Assembly (NCBI RefSeq): GCF_030284385.1
Contig: NZ_CP127221.1
Span: 682,001 to 746,000 of the forward strand
Direction: 5' to 3'
Length of the DNA: 64,000 bases
Source of the DNA: Altererythrobacter rubellus
Lineage (GTDB): Bacteria; Pseudomonadota; Alphaproteobacteria; Sphingomonadales; Sphingomonadaceae
Under the pieces are notes generated by a model. The model saw only the letters and a program-made list of their open reading frames with translations. It made no database searches and was not told the origin of the DNA. Below, one piece after another: positions 24,096-32,813 of the stretch. The number at the start of each line of letters is the position of its first letter. Position 1 is the stretch's first letter. The position numbers and the translations under genes were made by a program.

Positions 24096-24351
24096 GGGAG
24101 CTCCACTTACCTCCCGGTATCATATTAAAGGCTTGAGGCTGCCTAAACCAAGTGGCCGAGGCTCTCTATCGTTAGCAAAATACCCTGACACCCTACGGCG
24201 AGGCCAGCAAATGCGGCTGCCCGCGCATTTAATGATGTTGGTAAAACTTGGCCTGCTGTTTCACCAACTGGTAACCTGCAATCTGGACGAGAAACACTTG
24301 TCACTTAGGCTGCGAAGCGGCATGCGAGCTATGTGAGAGGAGTGGTAGTTT
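24096..24351. other. Right boundary zone of the accessory region, nothing recognised
   Basis: After the HsdR relic, about 256 bases precede the racemase gene. Short frames run through it on both strands but none matches a family I know. A ribosome binding site AGAGGAG lies just before 24352. No tRNA-Leu 3' end duplicate is visible. Confidence 0.4.
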
Positions 24352-25434
24352 ATGTCGCGATCAAATGGTCCATTAACCGGTCTTAGAGTTGTTGAGTTCG
24401 TAGGGATCGGGCCTGGCCCCCATGTGGCGATGTTGCTGGCCGATCTGGGCGCAGAAGTTGTCAGGATCGAGCGCCAAGGCGGTCAAATCATGAACCCCGT
24501 GGTTGAACGCGCGCGGCACCGGGTCGCAGTCAATGTGAAATCAGAGCAAGGCAAGAAATTCTGCCGCGACGCGGTGGCTAATGCCGATGTCCTTCTGGAG
24601 GGGTTTCGCCCGGGCGTCATGGAGCGCCTTGGCATGGGCCCCCAAGAGATGCTCTCGATCAATGAGCGACTGGTTTATGCCCGTATGACTGGCTGGGGCC
24701 AGGAAGGCCCGATGGCGCAGGCTGCCGGTCACGATATCAACTACATCGCAATTACCGGTGCGCTTTCTGCTGTCGGTAAGTCCGGTGAAACAGCGACCCC
24801 GCCGCAAAACCTTGTCGGCGATTTTGGCGGGGGATCAATGTATTGTGCGTTTGGTATTCTTGCGGCGCTTTATGAGCGAGAACGCTCGGGCAAAGGCCAA
24901 GTCGTCGACGCGGCCATTGTGGATGGTGCGACAAGTCTGATGAGCTTCTTTTTCGGTGTGCGGTCTCGGCCCTATCTCACCACAGAACGCGGGCAAGGCA
25001 TGCTAAGCGGCGCGGCGCATTTCTATCGTTGTTATGAATGTGCTGACGGGAAGGAAATTTCAGTCGGCGCGATTGAACCCCAGTTCTACGCCGAGCTTCT
25101 GGAGAAGGCAGATGCTCCGGCCGAGCTGCGCGAAGGGCAAATGGATCCGCGCAATTGGGATGAGTATACCGATAAACTTGCGGCGCTGTTCAAGACCAAG
25201 AGCCAGTCTGAATGGAGCGAACTTCTGGAAGGAAGCGACGCTTGTTTTGCACCTGTGTTGGCGCTTGATGAGGCGCGCAACCACCCACACATGAAAGCGC
25301 GCGGAGCATATGAAGAGCGCGAAGGTGTCTGGCACACCGCGCCGGCTCCACGCTTTAGCCGTACTCCCGGTACGATCCGCGACAGTGTTGAGGATGGTGC
25401 AGACGTTGTCGCCCGCTGGAACGGGGAAGGGTAG
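24352..25434 (+). CDS. Alpha-methylacyl-CoA racemase (CaiB/BaiF family)
   Basis: A 360-residue family III CoA-binding protein of the racemase branch. The residues described for the mycobacterial racemase are all present: His127 in AGHDINY, Asp157 in LVGDFGGG and Glu242 in GAIEPQF. The N terminus [20 protein letters not shown] and AEVVRIER fit too. It epimerises 2-methylacyl-CoA thioesters during breakdown of branched lipids, sterol side chains or similar compounds. A MaoC-type hydratase follows 5 bases after the stop, making a two-gene acyl-CoA unit. Confidence 0.88.
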   Translation: MSRSNGPLTGLRVVEFVGIGPGPHVAMLLADLGAEVVRIERQGGQIMNPVVERARHRVAVNVKSEQGKKFCRDAVANADVLLEGFRPGVMERLGMGPQEMLSINERLVYARMTGWGQEGPMAQAAGHDINYIAITGALSAVGKSGETATPPQNLVGDFGGGSMYCAFGILAALYERERSGKGQVVDAAIVDGATSLMSFFFGVRSRPYLTTERGQGMLSGAAHFYRCYECADGKEISVGAIEPQFYAELLEKADAPAELREGQMDPRNWDEYTDKLAALFKTKSQSEWSELLEGSDACFAPVLALDEARNHPHMKARGAYEEREGVWHTAPAPRFSRTPGTIRDSVEDGADVVARWNGEG

Positions 25435-25439
25435 AGGTC

Positions 25440-25892
25440 ATGGCGGGCAAGTACTTTGATCAATGGCAGATTGGGGACCGGATCGAACACGAGATACACC
25501 GGACTGTAACCGAGACCGACAACCTGTTGTTCTCGACCATGACGCACAACCCGCAGCCACTGCACTTAGATATTGAAGCCGCCAAGAAGAGCGGTTTCGG
25601 GCAGATCTTGGTCAATTCTACCTTCACGTTTTCGCTGCTGGTGGGGCTTTCGGTTGGAGATACAACGCTCGGCACGCTGGTCGCCAATCTAGGATTCAAC
25701 AATGTCGTGACGCCAAAGCCGGTCTTCATCGGTGACACTTTGCGGGCATCGAGCGAAGTGAAGGATCTGCGGGAGAGCAAGTCGCGCCCTGAAGCGGGAA
25801 TCGTGACTTTTGTTCACGAGATGCACAATCAGCGGGACGAAGTGGTTTGCCGCTGTGAACGCTCTGCCCTGTTGCTGCGCAGCACAGGCTGA
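25440..25892 (+). CDS. MaoC family hot-dog-fold hydratase
   Basis: A 150-residue MaoC-like protein. The active-site region reads [12 protein letters not shown] at about residues 33-44, where classical (R)-enoyl hydratases have GDxNPxH; Asn and His are kept and Asp is not in the usual place, as in the mesaconyl-CoA-hydratase-like branch. [20 protein letters not shown] and [12 protein letters not shown] follow. It probably hydrates a branched or unsaturated acyl-CoA made with the racemase 5 bases upstream. Confidence 0.85.
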   Translation: MAGKYFDQWQIGDRIEHEIHRTVTETDNLLFSTMTHNPQPLHLDIEAAKKSGFGQILVNSTFTFSLLVGLSVGDTTLGTLVANLGFNNVVTPKPVFIGDTLRASSEVKDLRESKSRPEAGIVTFVHEMHNQRDEVVCRCERSALLLRSTG

Positions 25893-25903
25893 CGCTACGG
25901 CAA

Positions 25904-25926
25904 AGGCGGGGTAACCGCCTCTCTCT
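25904..25926 (+). terminator. Possible weak terminator after maoC
   Basis: AGGCGG-GGTAA-CCGCCT forms a 6-base stem at 25904-25920, followed by a CT-rich rather than T-only run. It lies 12 bases after the maoC stop and before the DUF3604 gene, so it may partly separate the two units. Confidence 0.3.
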
Positions 25927-25979
25927 TGACGCATTCCCCCTGATGCGCGCACACTCTGCATTGGAGAGGGAGAGAACGC

Positions 25980-27914
25980 ATGCACAAGCAGGCTAAGCGA
26001 TATTTTCTATTAGGGGCCGTGACATTCGCACTGGTTGCTTGCGGTCAAGGCGTTGACGCGGATCAGCAAGGCACCGGCGAAGGAACGATCGAACTCGCAG
26101 AGTTCCCTGATCGGCCATATTGGGGCGATACCCACCTGCACACAGACAATTCTATCGACGCCTTCGGCTTCGGTGTGCGGCTTGGACCGGAAGAAGCGCT
26201 GATGTTCGCCAGCGGTCAGGAAGTCACCGCAACAACCGGGATGCGGGCCAAACTCGCACGTCCGCTCGATTTCCTTGTCATCTCGGATCACTCCGACGGG
26301 CTAGGTGCGACACGCAGGCTCTACGATGCGCCTCGGCTTGGCGTCGTTGCCATGGGCGATGAGACTATGCTGCGTTGGTATGACATGATGCACGAGAGCC
26401 CAGAGCAGTCACAGCGCGCGATCGGCGAGTTGATCACTGCTGCTGCTAACGGAACCCTTCCGGAGGCGATGACGAACAATCCAGAGGAGCAGGACGCTGC
26501 CACGGCCGAAATCTGGGGCGCGCACCTGGAAATGCTTGATCGCTACAATAAGCCGGGTAAATTCACGGCCTTTGCTGGGTTCGAATATACGCTGATGCCA
26601 GACGGAAACAATCTCCACCGCGTGGTGATGTTTCGTGACGGGCTGGACAGGACTGGGCAAGTCCTGCCTTACCCGGGGATCAATTCGGATATCGAAGGCC
26701 TTTGGGACTATATGCTTGCCTACGAGCAAGCAACGGGAGGGCAGGCGCTTGCTATCCCACATAATTCGAACCTCTCTAATGGCTTGATGTTCGAACTGAC
26801 TATGCCCGGCGGCGGGCCGATAACGGCTGAGTACGCACGTAAGCGTGCAGCGGCGGAGCCGGTGGTCGAAGTTACCCAGATTAAAGGAGACAGCGAAGCG
26901 CATCCGTTCCTGTCACCCAATGACGAGATGGCGGGCTTTGGTGTCAAAGGCTGGGAGCTGGGCAATCTGCCACTGACCCGCGAAACCACCAACGATATGC
27001 TCGCGGGCAATTACATACGCGAGGCTTTGAAGCGCGGATTGTCGCTCGAAGAACAATTGGGTGTAAATCCCTATGCTTTCGGGATGATTGGCTCGACTGA
27101 CAGCCACACTTCGCTGGCAACAGGCGACGAGGACAATTTCTACGGAAAGCATACCGGCAATGAGCCGAGCTATCAGGATCGCGCCCTCGAGGGCCAGAAT
27201 CTAGGAACGCGCATTGGGCGCTTTGGCTGGCATTATCTGGCTGGCGGCTATGCCGCGGCTTGGGCGCGGGGCAATACCCGCGCAGAGATATTCGACGCGT
27301 TTCAAAGGCGCGAGGTCTATGCCACGACCGGCCCGCGCATGACGGTGCGCCTGTTTGGTGGCTTTGATTTCTCTGAGGCGGATTGGGACGGCGATTGGGT
27401 GCGTGCGGGCTATACTCGCGGCGTACCTATGGGCGGAGAACTGGAAGACCGCGGCAACGCGCCGACTTTCCTGATCTCGGCTCTTAAGGACCCCGACGGC
27501 GCGAACCTTGACCGTGTTCAGGTCGTCAAAGGCTGGGTAGATAGCGCAGGCGAGCTGCAAGAACGCGTGTATGACGTATCCTGGAGCGACATGGACAAGC
27601 GCTCTCGAGTGGGCGGAAATGTCCCGGCAGTAGGTGACACCGTTGATCGCGCCACCGCGACCTATACCAACGATATTGGCGCCGCTGAGCTACGAACAGC
27701 GTGGACAGATCCGGATTATGTCGAGGGGCAGCGCGCCTTCTACTACGTGCGTGTGATCGAGATACCTACGCCGCGCTGGACACTGTTCGATGCGGTGCGC
27801 TTCGGCATCGAGTTGCCTGAAGATGCGATGGCGGATGCAGTGGCGCAGGAGCGCGCTTACTCATCTCCGATATGGCTTAAGCCGGCACCGCCAGCGATTA
27901 TGGAGCAACAATGA
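25980..27914 (+). CDS. DUF3604 family PHP-like metallohydrolase, lipoprotein
   Basis: A 644-residue protein with a lipoprotein signal, FLLGAVTFALVAC (Cys near residue 21). The DUF3604 core has metal-ligand motifs of a PHP-type amidohydrolase: YWGDTHLHTDNSIDAF at about 43-58, LVISDHSDGLG at about 99, FAGFEYT, AIPHNSN near 259, GSTDSHTS near 372 and EVYATTGPRM near 442. The family is secreted and uncharacterised, probably a phosphoesterase or amidohydrolase. GGAGAGGGAGAG precedes the ATG. Its stop overlaps the foldase start (ATGA). Confidence 0.88.
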   Translation: MHKQAKRYFLLGAVTFALVACGQGVDADQQGTGEGTIELAEFPDRPYWGDTHLHTDNSIDAFGFGVRLGPEEALMFASGQEVTATTGMRAKLARPLDFLVISDHSDGLGATRRLYDAPRLGVVAMGDETMLRWYDMMHESPEQSQRAIGELITAAANGTLPEAMTNNPEEQDAATAEIWGAHLEMLDRYNKPGKFTAFAGFEYTLMPDGNNLHRVVMFRDGLDRTGQVLPYPGINSDIEGLWDYMLAYEQATGGQALAIPHNSNLSNGLMFELTMPGGGPITAEYARKRAAAEPVVEVTQIKGDSEAHPFLSPNDEMAGFGVKGWELGNLPLTRETTNDMLAGNYIREALKRGLSLEEQLGVNPYAFGMIGSTDSHTSLATGDEDNFYGKHTGNEPSYQDRALEGQNLGTRIGRFGWHYLAGGYAAAWARGNTRAEIFDAFQRREVYATTGPRMTVRLFGGFDFSEADWDGDWVRAGYTRGVPMGGELEDRGNAPTFLISALKDPDGANLDRVQVVKGWVDSAGELQERVYDVSWSDMDKRSRVGGNVPAVGDTVDRATATYTNDIGAAELRTAWTDPDYVEGQRAFYYVRVIEIPTPRWTLFDAVRFGIELPEDAMADAVAQERAYSSPIWLKPAPPAIMEQQ

Positions 27915-28720
27915 CGCTACCAAACTGGGCGCGCGAGCCTCTCGTACATTTTCTGGTAGCCGGCATCGTCATCTTTACGCTGCTGGCGTGGCGGGGCGGT
28001 GATGTCGATCCTGCCAGCCGCACAATCGAAGTCGACCGCGAACAGCAAGCGCAAATTGCTTTGGTATTTGAGCGGACGATGAACCGTGCGCCGACCGATG
28101 CGGAGCTGGATGCGCAGATAGAGGCGTATGTGCGCGACGAGATCCTATACCGAGAGGCCTTGCGGCTGGGGCTCGACCAAGGCGATGCCGTGGTCCGGCG
28201 GCGCATGGCGCAGAAGATGGACATCCTTGCCAGCTCGCAAGCCGAAACAGTCCAGCCTTCGGAAGAGACATTGCGCGTGCACTACGATGCCAACCCGCAA
28301 GCCTTCGCGAGTGACGTGAGATACACGCTGGATCAGCTGTGGTTCGAGGACAGAAAGGGTGCAGAGCGAGCCCTGACCTATGTCGAGACGGCTGATGACG
28401 CGTTTCAACTTGGCCAAAGGATCAGCCTGCCACCATCGGTTGATGCGATGACGAGCAAAGAGCTTGCGGACAGGTTCGGGATGCAGTTCGCACAAAATCT
28501 GGATGGTCTGGAGCCTGGTGAAAATTGGCAGGGGCCGGTTGGATCGGGGCTGGGCTGGCACCTGGTTCGGCTTAAAGTTCGTGACGCTTCCAAAGTGCCT
28601 CCGTTTGAAAATGTTCGGTCTGATGTTGAAGATCACTGGCGCACTCAGACAATCGCCCGCCGCAAGGAAGAGGCTTTCCAGCTATTGCGGGATTCCTACA
28701 AGGTGACGGTCAAAAAGTGA
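27911..28720 (+). CDS. Membrane-anchored peptidyl-prolyl isomerase (PpiC/parvulin type)
   Basis: A 269-residue protein. An N-terminal anchor (LVHFLVAGIVIFTLLAW at about 11-27) is followed by a SurA/PrsA-like chaperone arm (about 35-110, with EAYVRDEILYREALRLGL) and a reduced parvulin domain (about 120-240) ending LGWHLVRLKV. Several catalytic-type residues of parvulins seem missing, so it may act as a chaperone only. Its ATG overlaps the DUF3604 stop and its stop overlaps the HupE start (GTGA). It may fold the secreted DUF3604 enzyme. Confidence 0.82.
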   Translation: MTLPNWAREPLVHFLVAGIVIFTLLAWRGGDVDPASRTIEVDREQQAQIALVFERTMNRAPTDAELDAQIEAYVRDEILYREALRLGLDQGDAVVRRRMAQKMDILASSQAETVQPSEETLRVHYDANPQAFASDVRYTLDQLWFEDRKGAERALTYVETADDAFQLGQRISLPPSVDAMTSKELADRFGMQFAQNLDGLEPGENWQGPVGSGLGWHLVRLKVRDASKVPPFENVRSDVEDHWRTQTIARRKEEAFQLLRDSYKVTVKK

Positions 28721-29688
28721 GAGCACTTCTCGCTCTGGCTTTGGCATTTTTTGCCGCGTTTCCAGCTATGGCAGACGAAATTCGGCCGTTCTCGATCGAA
28801 TTCGCGGAACAAGAAAAAGGCGTCTGGGCACTCAACTGGAAGCAACCTGTTTCGGCGCTCAACGGAACCGAAATCATTCTGCCCCGAATTCCAGAGAATT
28901 GTTCTCTCCAAGGTGAGCCAGTGGTCAGGACAGTCAATCTCGCTTTCATTGGCCATGCTGACGTAGCGTGTGACGGTGACATCGCGGGCCAGACTTTTGC
29001 GTTGCCGCAGCTGCTGGGCGGAGCCGATGCTTTGCTGCGAGTTCTGCCTCTGGATGCGCCTGCGCAAACCCATCGTCTGACTGCAAGCGAACCCTCCGTC
29101 ACCATCTCCGCGCAACCGGGCGCGTGGCAGGTGTTCACCACTTATCTGGTCATCGGTGCAGAGCACATTCTGTTTGGCTGGGATCACTTGCTGTTCGTGA
29201 TTGCGCTGGTGCTGCTCGTGCAGAAGGGATGGGCGGTTGTTAAGGCGGCCACAGCGTTCACAGTGGCGCATTCCATCACATTGGTCGCGTCGACCCTGGG
29301 CTATGCAGGATTGCCGCAAGGCCCGGTGGAAGCCCTGATTGCGCTCTCGATTGTTTTCCTGGCGGTTGAGCTGACGACAACAGACCGCGAGACGTGGACG
29401 CGGCGCTGGCCGTGGATTGTCGCTTTCGGGTTCGGACTATTGCACGGATTTGGCTTTGCCGGAGCCTTACGCGAGATCGGCTTGCCCGAAGGAGAAGTCC
29501 CGGCGGCGTTGCTGGCATTCAATCTGGGCGTCGAAGCAGGACAGCTAATGGTTGTCGCAGCCGTACTTCTGCTGCGTTCAGCCATTCAACGGCTGGTGCC
29601 AAAGGCTGAAGCACCCGCGCTGAAATTTACGACCTATGCGATCGGGATCACTGCCGCTTACTGGCTGGTCGACCGGGTCATTTCATGA
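28717..29688 (+). CDS. HupE/UreJ family membrane protein with extracytoplasmic domain
   Basis: A 323-residue protein. Signal peptide (ALLALALAFFAAFPAMA), then a soluble domain of about 110 residues, then a HupE/UreJ-type membrane domain of about six or seven spans. The family metal motif is present: HILFGWDHLLF at about 150-160 (His150, Asp156, His157), followed by TVAHSITL and HGFGFAG. HupE/UreJ proteins take up nickel or cobalt; members of this longer subfamily are not well studied. No urease or hydrogenase genes are here, so metal delivery to the DUF3604 enzyme is a tempting idea. GTG start at 28717. Confidence 0.85.
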   Translation: MRALLALALAFFAAFPAMADEIRPFSIEFAEQEKGVWALNWKQPVSALNGTEIILPRIPENCSLQGEPVVRTVNLAFIGHADVACDGDIAGQTFALPQLLGGADALLRVLPLDAPAQTHRLTASEPSVTISAQPGAWQVFTTYLVIGAEHILFGWDHLLFVIALVLLVQKGWAVVKAATAFTVAHSITLVASTLGYAGLPQGPVEALIALSIVFLAVELTTTDRETWTRRWPWIVAFGFGLLHGFGFAGALREIGLPEGEVPAALLAFNLGVEAGQLMVVAAVLLLRSAIQRLVPKAEAPALKFTTYAIGITAAYWLVDRVIS

Positions 29689-31091
29689 CTGTCGCCACCT
29701 AGCGCTAGCCACAGTTGGACGCGTGCCCAGTTGGCTTGTCCAATTGCGATGGCCAGCCGCTCTCCGCTGGCATCGGCAGCACGGCGTGCTTCCAGCACGG
29801 TGAGGAAGTCGGCGAGACCTGCGCGATAGCGTGTCTCTGCCAGAACATAGGCTCGCTCAAGCTCTGCATTCTCGCGCGCAGCGGAATCCACTTGAGCATC
29901 GCTTCCTGTCACTGCGCCATAGGCAGATTCGGTCTCGCCCAAGGCATTGAATACTGCACCGCGATAGGCCGCAAACGCGGTGCGTTTACCGGCAGCCGCG
30001 CCATCGATTTGCGCTTCGATGCGTCCGAAATCGAGCAATGGTGCGGTCAGACTACCTGCGGCTGTGTAGACATCGCTACCGTCGTCGAACAGCTTGCTGA
30101 AATCGAAGGCCAACAGGCCCAGCGCACCCGATAAAGTGAGCCGAGGAAAGCGCAATTTTGCCGCAGCGGCAAGGTCAGCATCCGCGGCGGCAAGCTCAGC
30201 TGCGGCAACGCGCACGTCGGGTCGGTGGGTCAGCAGAAGCGAAGGAAGCGCAACCGGGGCTGCCGACACCCGATCATCCTCTGGTTCTTCGAGAAGCTGG
30301 CTGCCAATAGTCAGCGGCGACTGAGCAGTCAGTGCTACCAGCCGACCGAGAATTCGTGCTCTTTCGCCCGACAGCGCAGCGATGCGCGAGCGTGACTGGC
30401 TCGCCGCTGCCTCTGCACGAACGCGATCGAAGCCCGGGGCAAGTCCAGCTTCTTCGCGCTTGGTGGCAAGTTCAGCCAACCGTTCGGCTGCATAAAGGTC
30501 CTGCGCCAGTGCCCGCGTGCGTGCATCGTTGGTTCGCCAGTCGATGACAGCGCCGGCAATCTCGGCGAGTAAGGTAATTCGAACAGCTTCCGAGTTGGCG
30601 CTGGCTGCATCAAGCCGCGCAAGGGCAGCGCGCTCGCTCGCCTTCAGGCGCCCAAAGATATCGATCTCCCAGCTAGCCGTCAGGTTTCCTGCATACGATG
30701 TTCGCTCAGTGTCAAACGCCGCACCACCGGGTAAATCGACCCCGAATTGTGCAGGATTGGTTCGGTTCGCTGTGACCGATGCAGATGCGCCGACAGACGG
30801 AAGAAGGGCGGCTCCGGCTCCGCTTGCATTGGCGCGGGCGGCATCAACGCGTGCCACAGCCTCGGCCAGACTAGGCGCGTCTTGAAGCGCGAGTTCAGCG
30901 AACGTTTCGAACGCTGGGTCATCCGTTGGTAACAACTGCGCCAAGCTGGCCGCTTCTTTTGTTTCTGGCGAATAGATGAATTCTTCCGGCAGTTCGGGTG
31001 CCGGGGTCGCGATTTCAGGTGGTGGACCTGCAACGCAGCCCGCAAGCGCAAGCGAAGCAGCAGCCAAGAAGGATGTTGAACGAGGCATCAT
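29658..31091 (-). CDS. Outer membrane efflux factor, NodT/TolC type
   Basis: A 477-residue lipoprotein (signal ending LALAGC, Cys near 19) with two OEP repeats. The LTHRPDVRVAAAELAAADADLAAA block at about 285-308 and FPRLTLSGALGL are NodT-family markers, as are YRAGLADFLTVLEARR near the C terminus. It forms the outer membrane channel for the pump encoded by the next three genes. Its start overlaps the adaptor stop (ATGA), and its 3' end overlaps the end of hupE by 31 bases in convergent orientation. Confidence 0.92.
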   Translation of the reverse strand: MMPRSTSFLAAASLALAGCVAGPPPEIATPAPELPEEFIYSPETKEAASLAQLLPTDDPAFETFAELALQDAPSLAEAVARVDAARANASGAGAALLPSVGASASVTANRTNPAQFGVDLPGGAAFDTERTSYAGNLTASWEIDIFGRLKASERAALARLDAASANSEAVRITLLAEIAGAVIDWRTNDARTRALAQDLYAAERLAELATKREEAGLAPGFDRVRAEAAASQSRSRIAALSGERARILGRLVALTAQSPLTIGSQLLEEPEDDRVSAAPVALPSLLLTHRPDVRVAAAELAAADADLAAAAKLRFPRLTLSGALGLLAFDFSKLFDDGSDVYTAAGSLTAPLLDFGRIEAQIDGAAAGKRTAFAAYRGAVFNALGETESAYGAVTGSDAQVDSAARENAELERAYVLAETRYRAGLADFLTVLEARRAADASGERLAIAIGQANWARVQLWLALGGDSHEMTRSTSQ

Positions 31092-32074
31092 TGCTCTTTC
31101 GCTTCCGCCGCCGGAATGAAGGCATCGACTTGCTGGCCGACACGGAAGACCTCGCGAGCCTCAGCGGGTAGGGCAAAGATCATCTGCATTACCCGCACAT
31201 CAACCCGTTCGGCCGCTGAATTGGTAAGTGATCTCTTGGGAACGACAAGTGGCTCTGCTCTTACAAAAGTGGCTTCGAAACGTTGTTCGGCGGCGCCTCT
31301 TGGCGAAACAATTGCTGGTTTTCCTTGAGCGACGCGTGTCGCCTCATCCTCATCAATGTCGATGCGGATGTGCAGCGGGCGGGTTTCGCCCATGCGAATG
31401 AAGGGTTCGCTGTTCCCGCCCATCGTCGAAACGAATTCGCCTGGCCGGATATTGACTGCCAGTATCTCGCCCGCAATCGGCGCGCGCACAGTCAGGCGCT
31501 CCAGCTCTGTGCGTGCACTGCCGGCAGCGGCCTGCGCCGCCGCGAGGCGGGCTTGCGAAAGCTGCAGGCGTGACGCGGCAGATGCAGCCGAGCCCTCTGC
31601 GCGGATCACTTCTGTACGGCTGACGGCTGCTGGGTCTTCGATTGCGGTATAAAGGTCGAGCTGCTGCTGAGCGGTATCGCGCGCGGTCTGCGCTTCAGCG
31701 ATGGCAGCACGCGCTTCAGCGATGGCGGCATTCGCTTCGCTGAGGCGCGCGCGCGCCGCCCGTTGGTCTACCACGAAAAGAAGCTCGCCCATGTCAACAA
31801 AGTCACCCGGCACCACGCGCAGGTCTGTGACCAGCCCCGATATTGCGGTGCCGATATCGATGATCTCGCTCGAAGGCTCGACTACGCCAGCGCCAGCAAC
31901 GCGCGGCGAATCTGCCAACTCACCGCTTGCTTTCAGGGGAGTTTCTTCCGGCTCGGCCAAGTCTCGATCCGGCAGATTGCTCCAGATGAAGAATACCGCG
32001 ATGATCAGGCCAATCACGGCAATTATTGGAAGCGCCTTCCGAGAGAAGCTGATATTTTCTGGGAGGATAGCCAT
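31088..32074 (-). CDS. HlyD/DevB-type periplasmic adaptor of an ABC exporter
   Basis: A 328-residue membrane fusion protein. One membrane span (ALPIIAVIGLIIAVFFIWS), then a lipoyl domain (VVEPSSEIIDIGTAISGLVT), a long alanine-rich coiled-coil hairpin (about 105-195) and the beta-barrel with RAPIAGEILAVNIRPGEFVS. I start it at the ATG at 32074, one base after the ATPase stop. It links the ABC transporter in the inner membrane to the NodT channel. DevB-type adaptors serve glycolipid, peptide or drug export. Confidence 0.9.
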   Translation of the reverse strand: MAILPENISFSRKALPIIAVIGLIIAVFFIWSNLPDRDLAEPEETPLKASGELADSPRVAGAGVVEPSSEIIDIGTAISGLVTDLRVVPGDFVDMGELLFVVDQRAARARLSEANAAIAEARAAIAEAQTARDTAQQQLDLYTAIEDPAAVSRTEVIRAEGSAASAASRLQLSQARLAAAQAAAGSARTELERLTVRAPIAGEILAVNIRPGEFVSTMGGNSEPFIRMGETRPLHIRIDIDEDEATRVAQGKPAIVSPRGAAEQRFEATFVRAEPLVVPKRSLTNSAAERVDVRVMQMIFALPAEAREVFRVGQQVDAFIPAAEAKEQ

Positions 32075-32075
32075 A

Positions 32076-32813
32076 TCAGTGGTCCTTCGGCATCTCTGTG
32101 CCGTCATGGGTTATGCGTCCGTCCTCCAGAACGAGGATGCGGTCAGCGAGGTCAAAAATTCGGTTGTCATGTGTGACGATGATGCAGGCCCGGTCTTCTG
32201 AGACCGCCACTTCGCGCAGCAAGTCCATGACGCGCCGCCCGGATGTGGCATCAAGCGCAGCGGTCGGTTCATCGCACACAACCAGACGCGGTTCGTGCAC
32301 AAGCGCACGGGCAATCGCGACGCGCTGTTGTTGCCCGCCAGAGAGCTGGTTGGGAAGCTTTCCCGCCTGATCGTCAATGTTCAGTTTTTCCAGCATCGCG
32401 ACCGCTTTTTCACGCGCTTCATGGCGATCCTCGCCACGTGCAATCAACGGAACAGCCGCGTTGGATGCGGCATCGATCGACGGGATCAGGTTGTATTGCT
32501 GGAAAATGAAACCGATGTTGTCGAGCCTGAAGTTGACGAGTTCGGTGTCCTCCAGATCGTAAATCTCAGTTCCGAACACACGAACATCGCCTTCGGTCGG
32601 ATAGAGAATGCCGCACATGATCGAGATAAGCGTGGTCTTGCCCGAACCGCTTTCACCAACAAGGTAAGTCATCTTGCCTGGTTCGATATCGACATCGATA
32701 TTGTGCAACACGCGTTGCGTCTGCTGACCGGTTTGGAAATCGCGCGAGATATTGCGCGCGCAGATCGCGGCATTCGGGTCACAGCCCCCGATGGCTCTGG
32801 TATCGATTATCAT
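32076..32813 (-). CDS. ABC transporter ATP-binding protein (DevA/LolD type)
   Basis: A 245-residue ATPase with Walker A GESGSGKT at 53-60, Q-loop FIFQQYNLIPS, signature LSGGQQQRVAIARALVHEP, Walker B LVVCDEPTAALD and switch histidine in IVTHDNRI. It powers the exporter formed with the permease and adaptor. Its ATG overlaps the permease stop (ATGA). The frame extends further upstream into the permease, but that part has no ATPase features, so I start at 32813. Confidence 0.93.
   Translation of the reverse strand: MIIDTRAIGGCDPNAAICARNISRDFQTGQQTQRVLHNIDVDIEPGKMTYLVGESGSGKTTLISIMCGILYPTEGDVRVFGTEIYDLEDTELVNFRLDNIGFIFQQYNLIPSIDAASNAAVPLIARGEDRHEAREKAVAMLEKLNIDDQAGKLPNQLSGGQQQRVAIARALVHEPRLVVCDEPTAALDATSGRRVMDLLREVAVSEDRACIIVTHDNRIFDLADRILVLEDGRITHDGTEMPKDH

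Noticed and set aside
14026..24351. A direct repeat of the tRNA-Leu 3' end marking attR
   Set aside because: I searched for the T arm and acceptor sequence downstream up to 24.35 kb and found no convincing copy.
31356..32176. Several long plus-strand frames opposite the efflux adaptor gene
   Set aside because: They are antisense shadows of a high-GC alanine-rich coding region.
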